Part shown: one piece after another, positions 1 to 7,133 of the stretch
Layout of the letters: each line of letters begins with the position of its first letter
Position numbering within the stretch: the first letter of the stretch is position 1
NCBI GenBank assembly: GCA_041855665.1
Contig: JBHAEP010000052.1
Location: 1-16,116 of the forward strand
Reading direction: 5' to 3'
Source of the DNA: JBHAEP01 sp041855665
GTDB taxonomy: Bacteria; Patescibacteriota; Saccharimonadia; Saccharimonadales; Saccharimonadaceae
DNA: 16,116 bases
Made by a program: the position numbers and the translations under genes
Notes under the pieces: model-generated
Database searches by the model: none
The model's input: only the letters and a program-made list of their open reading frames with translations
Told to the model about the DNA's origin: nothing

Positions 1-1319
1 AGATAATATACGCCAAAGAATTGGGTATGGATGTTATCGTTACAGACCACCACAATGTTGCCCCAGTGCAGCCACCAGCCGTAGCAGTCATTAATCCTAA
101 GAGACTTCTTATGGATTTTCCCGAAAAGTACGAGAACTTCATTTTAAAAGATGAATATATCACAGATGGTATATATCCTTTTCTGGATCTGCCAGGTGTT
201 GGGGTTGCATTTAAATTAATTCAGGCGCTTCAGACAGAGCTTGACGGGTTACCTTTGGGTCAGGAGAAGTGGCTGTTGGATTTAGTTGCGCTAGGTACGG
301 TTTGTGATGTTGTGACTTTGAGGGACGAAAATCGCAGTCATGTTTTTTGGGGCTTAAAGGTTATGGAAAAGACTCGTCGCCCAGGAATCAGCGCACTTTT
401 AGAAGTTTCTGGAGTGGAAAAAGATGCAATAACCGCTCGATCTTTGGGATTTGGGCTTGGTCCGAGGATGAATGCGGCAGGCAGACTAGAGACGGCGCAA
501 TATTCATTGGATATGTTGACAGCTAGCGATGGATTTACTGCGCTTGATAAAGCCAGGCTGCTCGATGATATGAATCGTAAGCGAAGGTCTGATCAGGATA
601 AGATTTTTAAAGAGGCTATATTACAGGCTGAAAAAATGACCAGTGATAATGTTTTAGTTTTGAGTTCTTCGGGTTGGAATCATGGAATTATAGGAATTGT
701 TGCGGCTAAGATATTGGAGAAATATAAAAAACCAACCTATGTCTTAGAGGAAGTAGGCGAGGAGTCTAAGGGTAGTGCTAGGAGTTATGGTGAATTTAGC
801 GTGGCGAATGCAATTCGATTTAGTGACGATATTATCACTAAGGGCGGCGGTCACAACCTAGCGGCTGGCGTAACTCTGCCAACGAAAAATATCGACCTTT
901 TCAGAAAAAGAGTCAATAAATTTTATCAGGAGCAGGGGTTTAATCTTGAAGAGCAGAAAAAACTTCTTCTACCAAAGGCGGATTATGAATTGAGCGAGCT
1001 GTCTCAAATCGACATTGACCTCTTTAATGATATAAAAAAAATGGAGCCATATGGAAATGGCAATCCTGAACCTATATTTTGTATTAAATCTGTTGGTGTG
1101 AAAAATGTCCGTTATATGGGTCAAGATTCACAGCATTTAAAAATAACTATCGAGGGCAATGGTGGTGATTTTAATCTTTTGATGTTTAATTTTCCGCCAG
1201 AGCTAAATGTTGAAGTTGGACAAATGGTCAATGTTTGGTTTACCTTGACCTTGAATGAATGGATGGGTAGACGGTCAATTGAAGGTATGTTAATTCATGT
1301 GGAGGTTGTCGATGAATAA
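1..1319 (+). CDS. recJ: Single-stranded-DNA-specific exonuclease RecJ, 5'-truncated by the window edge
   Basis: RecJ degrades single-stranded DNA 5' to 3' in recombination and mismatch or base-excision repair, using a two-metal DHH phosphoesterase core. The reading frame is open from base 3, so the gene began upstream of the window and the TTG at 21 is not a real start. Visible RecJ marks are the VTDHH motif right at the start, LGTVCDVV, LGPRMNAAGRL, the DHHA1 signature GGGHNLAAGV, and a C-terminal OB-type nucleic-acid-binding part beginning near MEPYGNGNPEP. About 438 codons are present; RecJ proteins are usually 550-600 residues, so roughly the first quarter is missing. The stop overlaps the next gene's start by 8 nt, implying coupled translation. 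Family assignment is very secure. Confidence 0.96.
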   Translation, partial: IIYAKELGMDVIVTDHHNVAPVQPPAVAVINPKRLLMDFPEKYENFILKDEYITDGIYPFLDLPGVGVAFKLIQALQTELDGLPLGQEKWLLDLVALGTVCDVVTLRDENRSHVFWGLKVMEKTRRPGISALLEVSGVEKDAITARSLGFGLGPRMNAAGRLETAQYSLDMLTASDGFTALDKARLLDDMNRKRRSDQDKIFKEAILQAEKMTSDNVLVLSSSGWNHGIIGIVAAKILEKYKKPTYVLEEVGEESKGSARSYGEFSVANAIRFSDDIITKGGGHNLAAGVTLPTKNIDLFRKRVNKFYQEQGFNLEEQKKLLLPKADYELSELSQIDIDLFNDIKKMEPYGNGNPEPIFCIKSVGVKNVRYMGQDSQHLKITIEGNGGDFNLLMFNFPPELNVEVGQMVNVWFTLTLNEWMGRRSIEGMLIHVEVVDE

Positions 1320-1791
1320 AATCAAGGGATTTACAGCAGTAGAAATAATGGTGGTTGTTTTCGTGATTGGTTTTTTAGCTGGTATGGCGGTTCTCGGTTA
1401 TCGTCAAGCATCTAAAAGTGGCTATGATGCAGCGGTAAGTGCGGATATTGCTAAAGTTGGCGCTGAGATTTTGGCATTTCGTGGATTTGAAAATAAACTG
1501 CCGAATGAGTCAGATGTGGCAGAGATGAAACTTGAGTTGTCTAAAGATTCATTCAGCGTCGACGGCTTTTCTGGCAAAAATCTAGTCTATTGTTTTTCGG
1601 ATAATGATTATAGAGTTGCTGGCCTGTCTAGAAATGGAAAAGTTTTTAAATATAACCCAAGCACAAAAAACGTTGACGAGTCTTCTGATGTCAATGTGGA
1701 TGAAATTTGTAAGGATATCGATATTGATTTGGGTGGAGTGGTGTGGCTTTACGAATCGGGAGCCTGGAAAGAATATATTAGTAAGTCTTAA
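1312..1791 (+). CDS. Type IV pilin-like prepilin (class III signal peptide)
   Basis: This is a 159-residue protein with a textbook prepilin N-terminus. A short basic leader (MNKIKG) is followed by FTAVE, with glutamate at mature position 5, then about 20 hydrophobic residues (IMVVVFVIGFLAGMAVL). PilD-type peptidase should cut after Gly6, and the hydrophobic helix would pack into a pilus or pseudopilus core. The soluble C-terminal part has two cysteines (in VYCFS and EICKD) that could form a D-region-type disulfide, and ends with WLYESGAWKEY. The start at 1312 is chosen over the in-frame ATG at 1297 because GGAGG at 1301-1305 sits 6 nt upstream and the leader then has the right length. It overlaps recJ by 8 nt. 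Whether it is a major or minor pilin, or a competence pseudopilin, cannot be told; no assembly genes are in the window. Confidence 0.88.
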   Translation: MNKIKGFTAVEIMVVVFVIGFLAGMAVLGYRQASKSGYDAAVSADIAKVGAEILAFRGFENKLPNESDVAEMKLELSKDSFSVDGFSGKNLVYCFSDNDYRVAGLSRNGKVFKYNPSTKNVDESSDVNVDEICKDIDIDLGGVVWLYESGAWKEYISKS

Positions 1792-1794
1792 GTA

Positions 1795-1823
1795 TTGAAA
1801 AAAATCAAATAATCTGATATCAT
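1795..1823 (+). promoter_or_regulatory. Promoter for rpsU operon, near-leaderless
   Basis: TTGAAA (1795-1800), a 17-nt spacer, and TATCAT (1818-1823) preceded by TGA form a sigma-70-type promoter with an extended -10. Transcription would start near 1829-1831, only about 3-5 nt before the rpsU ATG at 1834. No Shine-Dalgarno sequence is present. A 7-bp inverted repeat (ATATCAT/ATGATAT, 1817-1823 and 1829-1835) spans the -10 box and the start codon. Confidence 0.65.
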
Positions 1824-1833
1824 CATAAATGAT

Positions 1834-2049
1834 ATGGTACAAGTAACACGTAAAGACGAACGAGAAGCAAACGAAAACATCATTCGTCGCTTCAACCGAA
1901 AGGTTCTACAGAGTGGAGTTTGGGCAGAAGCTAAAGCTTCAATGCGCTTCAGTAAGCCAATTAGCAAGGCTGAACGACGCCAAAAGGCTATTATTCGCCG
2001 CGAACGAAAAGCCGTAAAAACAGCTAATGCTCGCCTAGGGATTCGTTAA
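1834..2049 (+). CDS. rpsU: 30S ribosomal protein bS21
   Basis: This 71-residue, strongly basic protein has the bS21 layout: a short N-terminal strand, then IIRRFNRKVLQSGVWAEAK, matching the family's ALRRFKRxCEKAGVLxExR pattern. A long Arg/Lys/Ala-rich helix follows (ERRQKAIIRRERKAVK). bS21 sits on the 30S platform near the 3' end of 16S rRNA and affects mRNA selection. It leads a probable operon with yqeY 3 nt downstream, a pairing seen in many bacteria. The promoter lies so close to the ATG that the message should be almost leaderless, unlike most genes here. That is notable for a protein that itself influences Shine-Dalgarno-dependent initiation. Confidence 0.95.
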   Translation: MVQVTRKDEREANENIIRRFNRKVLQSGVWAEAKASMRFSKPISKAERRQKAIIRRERKAVKTANARLGIR

Positions 2050-2052
2050 TCA

Positions 2053-2511
2053 ATGAAGCTCAATGAGCAAATTCAAAACGATTTAAAAGCCGCTCTTTTA
2101 GAGCGGCGTCGTTTTGAGGCCGATGTTTTGCGAAATCTTAAAGCTGCAATTTTAAATCAAGAAGTAGCTTTAGGTAAACGTGAAGACGGTTTGAGTGATA
2201 CTGAAATCCTAGATGTTATTTCTAAAGAAGTTAAAAAACGCCAAGAAAGTCTAAAGATGTATAGCGATGCCGGTCGTAATGATTTGGCTGAAAATGAACA
2301 AAATGAAATTGATGTTTTGGCGGTATACCTACCGAAACAACTAACCGAAGAAGAGTTGCAATCTATGGTTGATGAAATAATTACTGAAATAGGCGACGTC
2401 TCAATTAAGGATATGGGTTCTATTATCGGTAGGGTGAAATCTAAAGCTGGAGTCGCGGCGGACGGAGCTTTGGTTGCGAAAATTGTAAAACAAACATTAA
2501 ATCAAAAATAA
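2053..2511 (+). CDS. yqeY: GatB/YqeY domain protein
   Basis: This 152-residue YqeY-family protein is homologous to the C-terminal tRNA-binding tail of GatB, the amidotransferase subunit that makes Gln-tRNA or Asn-tRNA. Family marks are the N-terminal MKLNEQIQNDLKAALLERR, DVLRNLKAAILNQE, EVKKRQESLKMYSDAGR, ENEQNEIDVLAVYLPKQL, and the C-terminal GSIIGRVKSKAGVAADGALVA. Length is typical. A stand-alone YqeY is thought to act in tRNA or translation quality control, but its biochemical role is not settled. It starts 3 nt after rpsU and is followed after 9 nt by adk, so it is probably cotranscribed. A GC-rich hairpin lies inside its first 20 codons and is listed separately. Confidence 0.93.
   Translation: MKLNEQIQNDLKAALLERRRFEADVLRNLKAAILNQEVALGKREDGLSDTEILDVISKEVKKRQESLKMYSDAGRNDLAENEQNEIDVLAVYLPKQLTEEELQSMVDEIITEIGDVSIKDMGSIIGRVKSKAGVAADGALVAKIVKQTLNQK
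2089..2107 (+). other. GC-rich hairpin inside the start of yqeY
   Basis: GCCGCTC (2089-2095), loop TTTTA, and GAGCGGC (2101-2107) form a perfect 7-bp stem about 40 nt after the rpsU stop. It is followed by GTCGTTTTG, which is only weakly U-rich. It could partly stop transcription or protect the rpsU 3' end, but it also encodes conserved-looking Ala-Leu-Leu-Glu-Arg codons, so it may be incidental. Confidence 0.4.
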
Positions 2512-2520
2512 GGAAACGTT

Positions 2521-3072
2521 ATGATAGTATTTTTTGGACCAGCTGGAGCAGGAAAAAGTGTTCAGGGCCAGATGTTAGCGGCGCGAAATAACTGGCGCTG
2601 GATTAGCGCTGGACAGCTTTTGCGTGATACGCGAGATCCAGAGATGATTGAATTTATGCAGTCTGGAAAACTTGTTCCACCTCAAAAAGTTAACGAGCTG
2701 ATGCTTGATGCTATGCATAGAGCTAAAGAAGTGGATCATGTAATTCTAGATGGTTATCCTCGTGAAATGGCGCAGGCTACTTGGCTGGTTGAGGAGATGC
2801 AAAAAACTGGACACAATATTAACCTAGTTGTTGTCTTGGAGGTTCCAAAAAGTGAGCTACTGAGGCGTCTAGAGATTCGTGGTCGTACAGATGATACCCC
2901 GGAGGCCATTGATCAGAGGTTGCGCATCTATCGAACTGAAATTTATCCAATCCTAACTTACTTAACGGAAAAGGGTATTAATATTACTCATGTTGACGGT
3001 GTTGGTAGTGTTGGCCAAGTTCACGATCGAATCGTCGAAGAATTAGAGGCTCACGGACTTGGCGATGTCTAG
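2521..3072 (+). CDS. adk: Adenylate kinase-like nucleoside monophosphate kinase, short-LID type
   Basis: This 183-residue cytoplasmic kinase interconverts ATP+AMP and 2 ADP. The P-loop is GPAGAGKS (residues 6-13), the NMP-binding region begins at ISAGQLLRD (28-36), and the adenylate kinase signature appears as VILDGYPRE (74-82). The LID is the short form (RLEIRGRTDDTPEAIDQRL), without the cysteine-bearing zinc insertion of long-type enzymes; its arginines suit phosphate binding. The start at 2521 follows AAGGAAACGTT, a reasonable if modest ribosome site. The gene overlaps map by 8 nt. Adk and map next to each other normally belong to the ribosomal protein operon with secY; here the pair sits between rpsU-yqeY and ftsA. 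UMP/CMP kinase activity cannot be excluded, but adk is the best reading. Confidence 0.88.
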   Translation: MIVFFGPAGAGKSVQGQMLAARNNWRWISAGQLLRDTRDPEMIEFMQSGKLVPPQKVNELMLDAMHRAKEVDHVILDGYPREMAQATWLVEEMQKTGHNINLVVVLEVPKSELLRRLEIRGRTDDTPEAIDQRLRIYRTEIYPILTYLTEKGINITHVDGVGSVGQVHDRIVEELEAHGLGDV

Positions 3073-3829
3073 TCAGCCTAAAAAAACACCAGGTCAAATT
3101 CAAGCTATGCGCGAAGGCGGTAGAATCTTGGCGCAGATTTTTGATGAGCTTAAAAAGTATGTTCAGCCGGGTATGAGCGAGGCGGAGGTTGATGGTTGGG
3201 TTGAATCAAGAATTTATCATTATGGGGCAACTCCTACATATAAAGAACCCGTTCCTAATTTTCCAGGCGTAATTTGTATTAGTGTTAATGATCAAATCGT
3301 TCATAGTGTTCCTAGTGATTATATTTTCGAGTCTGGAGATATAGTTAGTTTTGATATGGTTATTACCTATAAAAATATGCGTGTCGATGCAGCCTTTACT
3401 ATGGTTGTCGGCGAAGATCCTAAGGGTGCTGTAAAGCATCTTTTGAGGGCTACTGAGCGAAGTTTGTATGCCGGAATAGATGCCATTAAGGGTGATGGAA
3501 CGAGGACTGGTGATATTGGCGCTGCTATTGAAGAGGTTTTAAATAAGGCTAATTTAGGTATTATGCGTGAATTGGTTGGTCACGGCGTTGGACATGAAAT
3601 GCATATGGCCCCAGAAGTTCCCAATTATGGGCGCAGGGGAACAGGTACGATTTTGCGAGAGGGGGATACGATCGCAATAGAGCCTATGGCTAGTCTTGGC
3701 GGTGATGATATTATTACAGATCCGAGCGACGGATGGACGATCTCTACTAAAGACGGAAGTCTTGCTGCTCATTTCGAACATACTGTTTTAATTACGAAAG
3801 ATGGCGCTGAAATTTTAACTTCTTTGTAG
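3065..3829 (+). CDS. map: Methionine aminopeptidase type I
   Basis: This enzyme removes the initiator methionine from new proteins after deformylation. In the 254-residue product all active-site positions of type I enzymes are visible: H80 (NDQIVHSVP), metal ligands D97 and D108 (SFDM and VDAAF), H173 and H180 (GHGVGHEMH), E206 (AIEPMAS) and E238 (FEHTVLIT). Spacing matches the E. coli enzyme to within three residues. There is no N-terminal SH3-ligand or zinc extension. ATG 3065 is preferred to the TTG at 3059 because it is a standard start and gives the same 8-nt overlap (ATGTCTAG) seen at three other junctions here. No clear ribosome site lies upstream, so initiation probably depends on coupling to adk. 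Confidence 0.95.
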   Translation: MSSQPKKTPGQIQAMREGGRILAQIFDELKKYVQPGMSEAEVDGWVESRIYHYGATPTYKEPVPNFPGVICISVNDQIVHSVPSDYIFESGDIVSFDMVITYKNMRVDAAFTMVVGEDPKGAVKHLLRATERSLYAGIDAIKGDGTRTGDIGAAIEEVLNKANLGIMRELVGHGVGHEMHMAPEVPNYGRRGTGTILREGDTIAIEPMASLGGDDIITDPSDGWTISTKDGSLAAHFEHTVLITKDGAEILTSL

Positions 3830-3838
3830 GTTTTAGTC

Positions 3839-3867
3839 TTTAAAAAATAAACCATAACCTGTATAAT
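3839..3867 (+). promoter_or_regulatory. Promoter for ftsA, leaderless
   Basis: TATAAT (3862-3867) is a perfect -10 box with a weak -35 match, TTTAAA, at 3839-3844 (17-nt spacer). The expected start of transcription is 3873-3875, coinciding with the ftsA ATG at 3874. The message would have no 5' leader and no ribosome binding site. Confidence 0.6.
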
Positions 3868-3873
3868 GAAATT

Positions 3874-5127
3874 ATGCAGGAAGATTCTCGATATGCAGTA
3901 GGTATAGATGTCGGCAGCACCGAAATAAGGTGTGTTGTCGGTCATGTAGATGCCTCTAGTGGATCGCCGACTATTGTTGGCGTAGGAAAAGCCCCGTGTA
4001 ACGGTATGCGCAAGGGTAATATTGTTAATTTAAATAATGTTTTTCAGGCTTTAGATACGGCACTTGGTGAAGCTGAGAGGATGAGTGGTCATCGAATTGA
4101 TGCCGCCACTATGTCGGTTAATGGCACTCATATTTCTAGCACGAAAGCTGACGGCATGATAGTTGTTGGTCCGGTTGATCATCAGATTAATGAGGATGAT
4201 GTTGCAAGACTTGAGGAAGTGGCAACAGTGGGTAAAATACCAGCAAACCGAGATATTCTAGAGGTAGTTCCTTATAGCTTTAGGCTTGACGGGCAAGGTG
4301 ACATTAAAGACCCTATTGGTATGACTGGGACTCGTCTAGAGATTAGTGCAAATATTGTTTCGGCTATGAGTCCAAATATCGCTAATCTTCAAAACTTGGC
4401 AGAAAAAGTTAACATAGTAGCAAACCAATTTGTTCCATCTACGGTAGCTGCTTCTCGGGCTGTTTTGAGTGAATCTCAGCTTGAAAATGGTGTGGCTGTC
4501 ATTGACTTTGGAGGCTCAACAACAGCAGTCTCTGTTTATGAAGAGGGTGACTTACAGTATGTAGGTGTGATTCCTATGGGTGGAGTGAATATTACAAAAG
4601 ATTTGGCTATTGGCTTAAAGGTTGATCCTGAGTTAGCTGAAATTGTTAAAATCAACCACTCTAGTCTAAAAGAACCAAATGAAGGTGATAATGTTGAGTT
4701 TGAGCATGAGGGTAATAATTACAGGTTTGATTCAGAAGATATATACAATATTACCGAAGCTCGTGTTGATGAGATTTTTGAAAAAATTCAAGAAGAATTG
4801 TCTAAATCTGGTCTGAGTGGTCGACTTCCGGCTGGTGTAGTTTTTGTCGGAGGTAGTTCGAATATTGATGGATTGCTTGGCTATGCAAGAAACAGGCTGA
4901 ATTTGGCAGCTAAACTTGGAATGCCAAGAGGTTTTGCTGGTGTTGCTGATGAAATTAAGCATCCAGAATACAGTACTGTAGTGGGCTTGATGTTGACAGA
5001 TAGCTTTAGCGAGCCGCGTCATCATGAGAATATTTCGAAATCTAAGAAAATACTTGGCTCAAATAAGAGTGCCGGAGAAAAGGCTGGTGGAGCTTTGAAC
5101 CGAATATTTAACATGTTTAAGTCATAA
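3874..5127 (+). CDS. ftsA: Cell division protein FtsA
   Basis: FtsA is the actin-like protein that tethers FtsZ filaments to the membrane and recruits later division proteins. The 417-residue sequence shows the actin-fold nucleotide motifs: phosphate-1 AVGIDVGSTEIRCVVG near residue 8, phosphate-2 AVIDFGGSTTAVSVY near 208-222, and the adenosine motif VVFVGGSSNIDGL near 325. The FtsA-specific 1C domain lies between the first two. The C-terminus ends in an amphipathic stretch (GGALNRIFNMFKS) fitting the membrane-targeting helix. Its predicted promoter puts the transcript start on the ATG, so translation should be leaderless. ftsZ follows 50 nt later with its own promoter-like element and a strong ribosome site, which would allow a higher FtsZ:FtsA ratio. 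Confidence 0.95.
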   Translation: MQEDSRYAVGIDVGSTEIRCVVGHVDASSGSPTIVGVGKAPCNGMRKGNIVNLNNVFQALDTALGEAERMSGHRIDAATMSVNGTHISSTKADGMIVVGPVDHQINEDDVARLEEVATVGKIPANRDILEVVPYSFRLDGQGDIKDPIGMTGTRLEISANIVSAMSPNIANLQNLAEKVNIVANQFVPSTVAASRAVLSESQLENGVAVIDFGGSTTAVSVYEEGDLQYVGVIPMGGVNITKDLAIGLKVDPELAEIVKINHSSLKEPNEGDNVEFEHEGNNYRFDSEDIYNITEARVDEIFEKIQEELSKSGLSGRLPAGVVFVGGSSNIDGLLGYARNRLNLAAKLGMPRGFAGVADEIKHPEYSTVVGLMLTDSFSEPRHHENISKSKKILGSNKSAGEKAGGALNRIFNMFKS

Positions 5128-5137
5128 AAATAAAGTG

Positions 5138-5146
5138 TGTTATACT
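5138..5146 (+). promoter_or_regulatory. Extended -10 promoter for ftsZ
   Basis: TGT-TATACT (5138-5146) in the ftsA-ftsZ gap is an extended -10 element; the -35 region is poor. Transcription from about 5153 would give a leader of about 25 nt holding GAGGGGG (5162-5168), 9 nt before the ftsZ ATG. Confidence 0.5.
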
Positions 5147-5177
5147 AGAATTAACTGATAAGAGGGGGAATTGAGTT

Positions 5178-6419
5178 ATGCCGGAAATTACGCCAAGTGA
5201 TATACAGACATTTGCTAGCATTAAGGTTGTTGGCGTTGGAGGTGCTGGAGGTAGTGCCGTAAACAGGATGAAGGAGGCTGGGTTGAGCGGTGTGCAATTT
5301 ATTGCCATGAATACAGATGCTCAGGCGCTTCATAACTCTAAGGCAGATATTAAAATTCATCTTGGCCGAGATACAACTAGTGGGCTTGGAGCTGGTGCCA
5401 ACCCGAGCGTTGGTGAGCAGGCGGCTAATGAATCTCGTGAAGAAATTCGACAAGCGCTAGAGGGTGCTGATATGGTTTTTGTAACTATTGGTGCTGGCGG
5501 AGGCACCGGAAGTGGTGCTGGATATGTCGTTGCCGAGGTTGCGCGTGAACTTGGTATTTTGGTAGTTGGAGTTGCTACGAAGCCTTTTAGTTTTGAAGGT
5601 GAAAAGCGAAGGATTAACGCCGAGTGGGCTATTAATCACCTTGGTCGCCAGGTTGATACTTTAATTACAATTCCAAATGATCGACTTCTTCAGACTATTG
5701 ATCACAGAACTCCGCTTCTTGAGACTTTCAAGATTGCCGATGATGTTTTGAGGCAGGGTGTTCAGGGTATTTCTGAATTGATTACCGAGCATGGATTAAT
5801 TAACCTAGACTTTGCCGATGTTAAGGCTATTATGAGCAATGCTGGTTCAGCATTAATGGGTATTGGTCGAGCTAGTGGTGAAGATCGTGCTGCTCAAGCT
5901 GCCGAGCAAGCTATCGAAAGTCCTCTTATCGAGGTTTCTATTGATGGAGCTAAAGGTGTTCTATTTAATGTAACTGGCGGTTATGATTTAAGTATGGCTG
6001 AAATTCAAGAAGCTGCTGACATTATTACCAAGGCGGTTAGTCCAGATGCGAATATTATCTTTGGTGCTACTTTAAAGCCTGAGATGGAAGATGAATTTAT
6101 TATCACTGTTATTGCCACGGGATTTGATAGTGATAACTTCTACGAGCAAGAGGTTTCTTTGGAGCCTAAAAAAGAGGTTGAAGTAGATCCGACAGAAAAC
6201 ATTAGCGAAGAAGAAGTTAAAGATATTAATATGGATATCGATACGACTACCGCAGCTGAAGTTTTTGGATCTGATGAAACTACTGATATCTGGAATCAGC
6301 CAAATATTGAAACTTCAGCAACTGAAGTAAATAGTCTGGGTGATGACGACGATGATGAATCTGACACTCCTGCTTTCTTGCGTCGAAGAAAGAAGCGAAA
6401 TTTTAATAGCGAGGATTAG
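5178..6419 (+). CDS. ftsZ: Cell division protein FtsZ
   Basis: FtsZ is the tubulin-like GTPase that polymerises into the cytokinetic ring. The 413-residue protein has a short N-terminus, VVGVGGAGGSAVNRM (residues 17-31), FIAMNTDAQAL, the tubulin signature GGGTGSG (107-113), TIPNDRLL, and the synergy-loop region LINLDFADVKAIM near 207-219 with the catalytic aspartates. After about residue 320 there is an acidic, variable linker (DDDDDESDT at its end), then the conserved tail TPAFLRRRKK, which binds FtsA and other partners. The strong ribosome site GAGGGGG fixes the start. The stop codon is 3 nt before, and in frame with, the TTG start of the nrdR-like gene. Confidence 0.97.
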   Translation: MPEITPSDIQTFASIKVVGVGGAGGSAVNRMKEAGLSGVQFIAMNTDAQALHNSKADIKIHLGRDTTSGLGAGANPSVGEQAANESREEIRQALEGADMVFVTIGAGGGTGSGAGYVVAEVARELGILVVGVATKPFSFEGEKRRINAEWAINHLGRQVDTLITIPNDRLLQTIDHRTPLLETFKIADDVLRQGVQGISELITEHGLINLDFADVKAIMSNAGSALMGIGRASGEDRAAQAAEQAIESPLIEVSIDGAKGVLFNVTGGYDLSMAEIQEAADIITKAVSPDANIIFGATLKPEMEDEFIITVIATGFDSDNFYEQEVSLEPKKEVEVDPTENISEEEVKDINMDIDTTTAAEVFGSDETTDIWNQPNIETSATEVNSLGDDDDDESDTPAFLRRRKKRNFNSED

Positions 6420-6422
6420 TTT

Positions 6423-6869
6423 TTGAAGAATCCAATAACAATTAGCGATAGTCGAGTATTGGAATCCAGAGAAGTTGGTGGCGGTCTGGCTGTTCGGCGC
6501 AGGAGGATCACGTCAGATGGACGAAGATTTACTACATATGAGCGTATTGAAAAGCCTCATCTAGCAGTCATGAAGCGAGATGGCGAACAAGAGCTTTTTG
6601 ACCGTGATAAGTTAATAAGCGCAATCAAGCGCTCGGTTGGTAAATTTTTTACATCTGATTCCGAAGTCGAAGATATAGTTGATCATGTCGAAGAGGAGCT
6701 TTACGATCTGGGCGAGGGGACTATTAGCTCCAAGCAGATTGGAGATAAAGTTCTGGATGAGCTAGCTAAAGTGAATGAAGTTGCATATGTTCGTTTTGCT
6801 AGTGTTTATCATAAATTTAAAACTCTCGATGAATTTGAAGAATTCTTGGCGGTTAGAAAGAGAAAATAA
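6423..6869 (+). CDS. NrdR-like ATP-cone regulator lacking the zinc ribbon
   Basis: This 148-residue protein matches NrdR, the repressor of ribonucleotide reductase genes. It carries the DSR motif (9-11), the RRRR...RFTTYE block (25-40), an ATP-cone domain from about LAVMKRDGEQELFDRDKL (47-64), and the C-terminal AYVRFASVYHKFK. The usual N-terminal zinc ribbon with two CxxC pairs is gone: the residues before DSR are six shorter, the second CxxC is replaced by ITSDG, and the protein has no cysteine at all. The TTG start is supported by GAGGA at 6411-6415. An upstream start is impossible because the ftsZ TAG is in frame two codons earlier. It may sense ATP/dATP but bind DNA differently or not at all. 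No NrdR box is evident in the window. Confidence 0.82.
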   Translation: MKNPITISDSRVLESREVGGGLAVRRRRITSDGRRFTTYERIEKPHLAVMKRDGEQELFDRDKLISAIKRSVGKFFTSDSEVEDIVDHVEEELYDLGEGTISSKQIGDKVLDELAKVNEVAYVRFASVYHKFKTLDEFEEFLAVRKRK

Positions 6870-6875
6870 TTATTT

Positions 6876-7133
6876 ATGAGGGCGGTTGTTGTTTATAAAG
6901 AAGAGAGCGACCACGCTAGAGAGGTTCGTAGCTATCTGCGTGATTACGAGATGCAAACAGGTCGAGAATTAGAGGTGGTTAACCCTGAGTCTAGGAGTGG
7001 AGCTGATTTTTGTCGAGTATATGATATTGTCGAGTATCCAACTATTGTCGCTTTGACAGATGACGGTCAGCTTTTGAATGTCTGGAGGGGTCGACCACTT
7101 CCTACAATTAATGAGGTTAGTTATTATGGTTAA
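6876..7133 (+). CDS. Thioredoxin-fold protein without CxxC
   Basis: This 85-residue protein looks like a shortened thioredoxin or glutaredoxin fold. An initial strand (RAVVVYKEE) is followed by a helix, a second strand (ELEVVNPE), and the typical YDIVEYPTIVALTDDGQLLNVWRG, in which YPT gives the cis-proline loop. The active-site CxxC expected after the first strand is absent (ESDHAREV), and the only cysteine is in ADFCRVY. There is no signal peptide, so it should be cytoplasmic. It lies 6 nt after the nrdR-like gene and overlaps the VKOR gene by 8 nt. Because it lacks redox cysteines and export, it is unlikely to be the normal disulfide-carrying partner of VKOR. The function is unknown; the fold assignment is by pattern only. 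Confidence 0.7.
   Translation: MRAVVVYKEESDHAREVRSYLRDYEMQTGRELEVVNPESRSGADFCRVYDIVEYPTIVALTDDGQLLNVWRGRPLPTINEVSYYG

Noticed and set aside
21..23. TTG at 21 as the start of recJ
   Set aside because: The frame is open back to base 3 and the conserved VTDHH motif would sit too near the start; the gene begins upstream of the window.
3829..3873. Terminator between map and ftsA
   Set aside because: Only weak 5-bp pairings with long loops are present and no T-tract follows a stable stem, so read-through into ftsA is possible.
4732..5025. Minus-strand open frame inside ftsA, and other minus-strand frames in map, ftsZ and ileS
   Set aside because: They are shadows of well-identified + strand genes, with no ribosome sites or recognisable products.
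7078..7125. ATG 7078 as the VKOR start
   Set aside because: It would overlap the upstream gene by 56 nt and adds residues unlike an N-terminus; ATG 7126 has GAGG at a proper distance.
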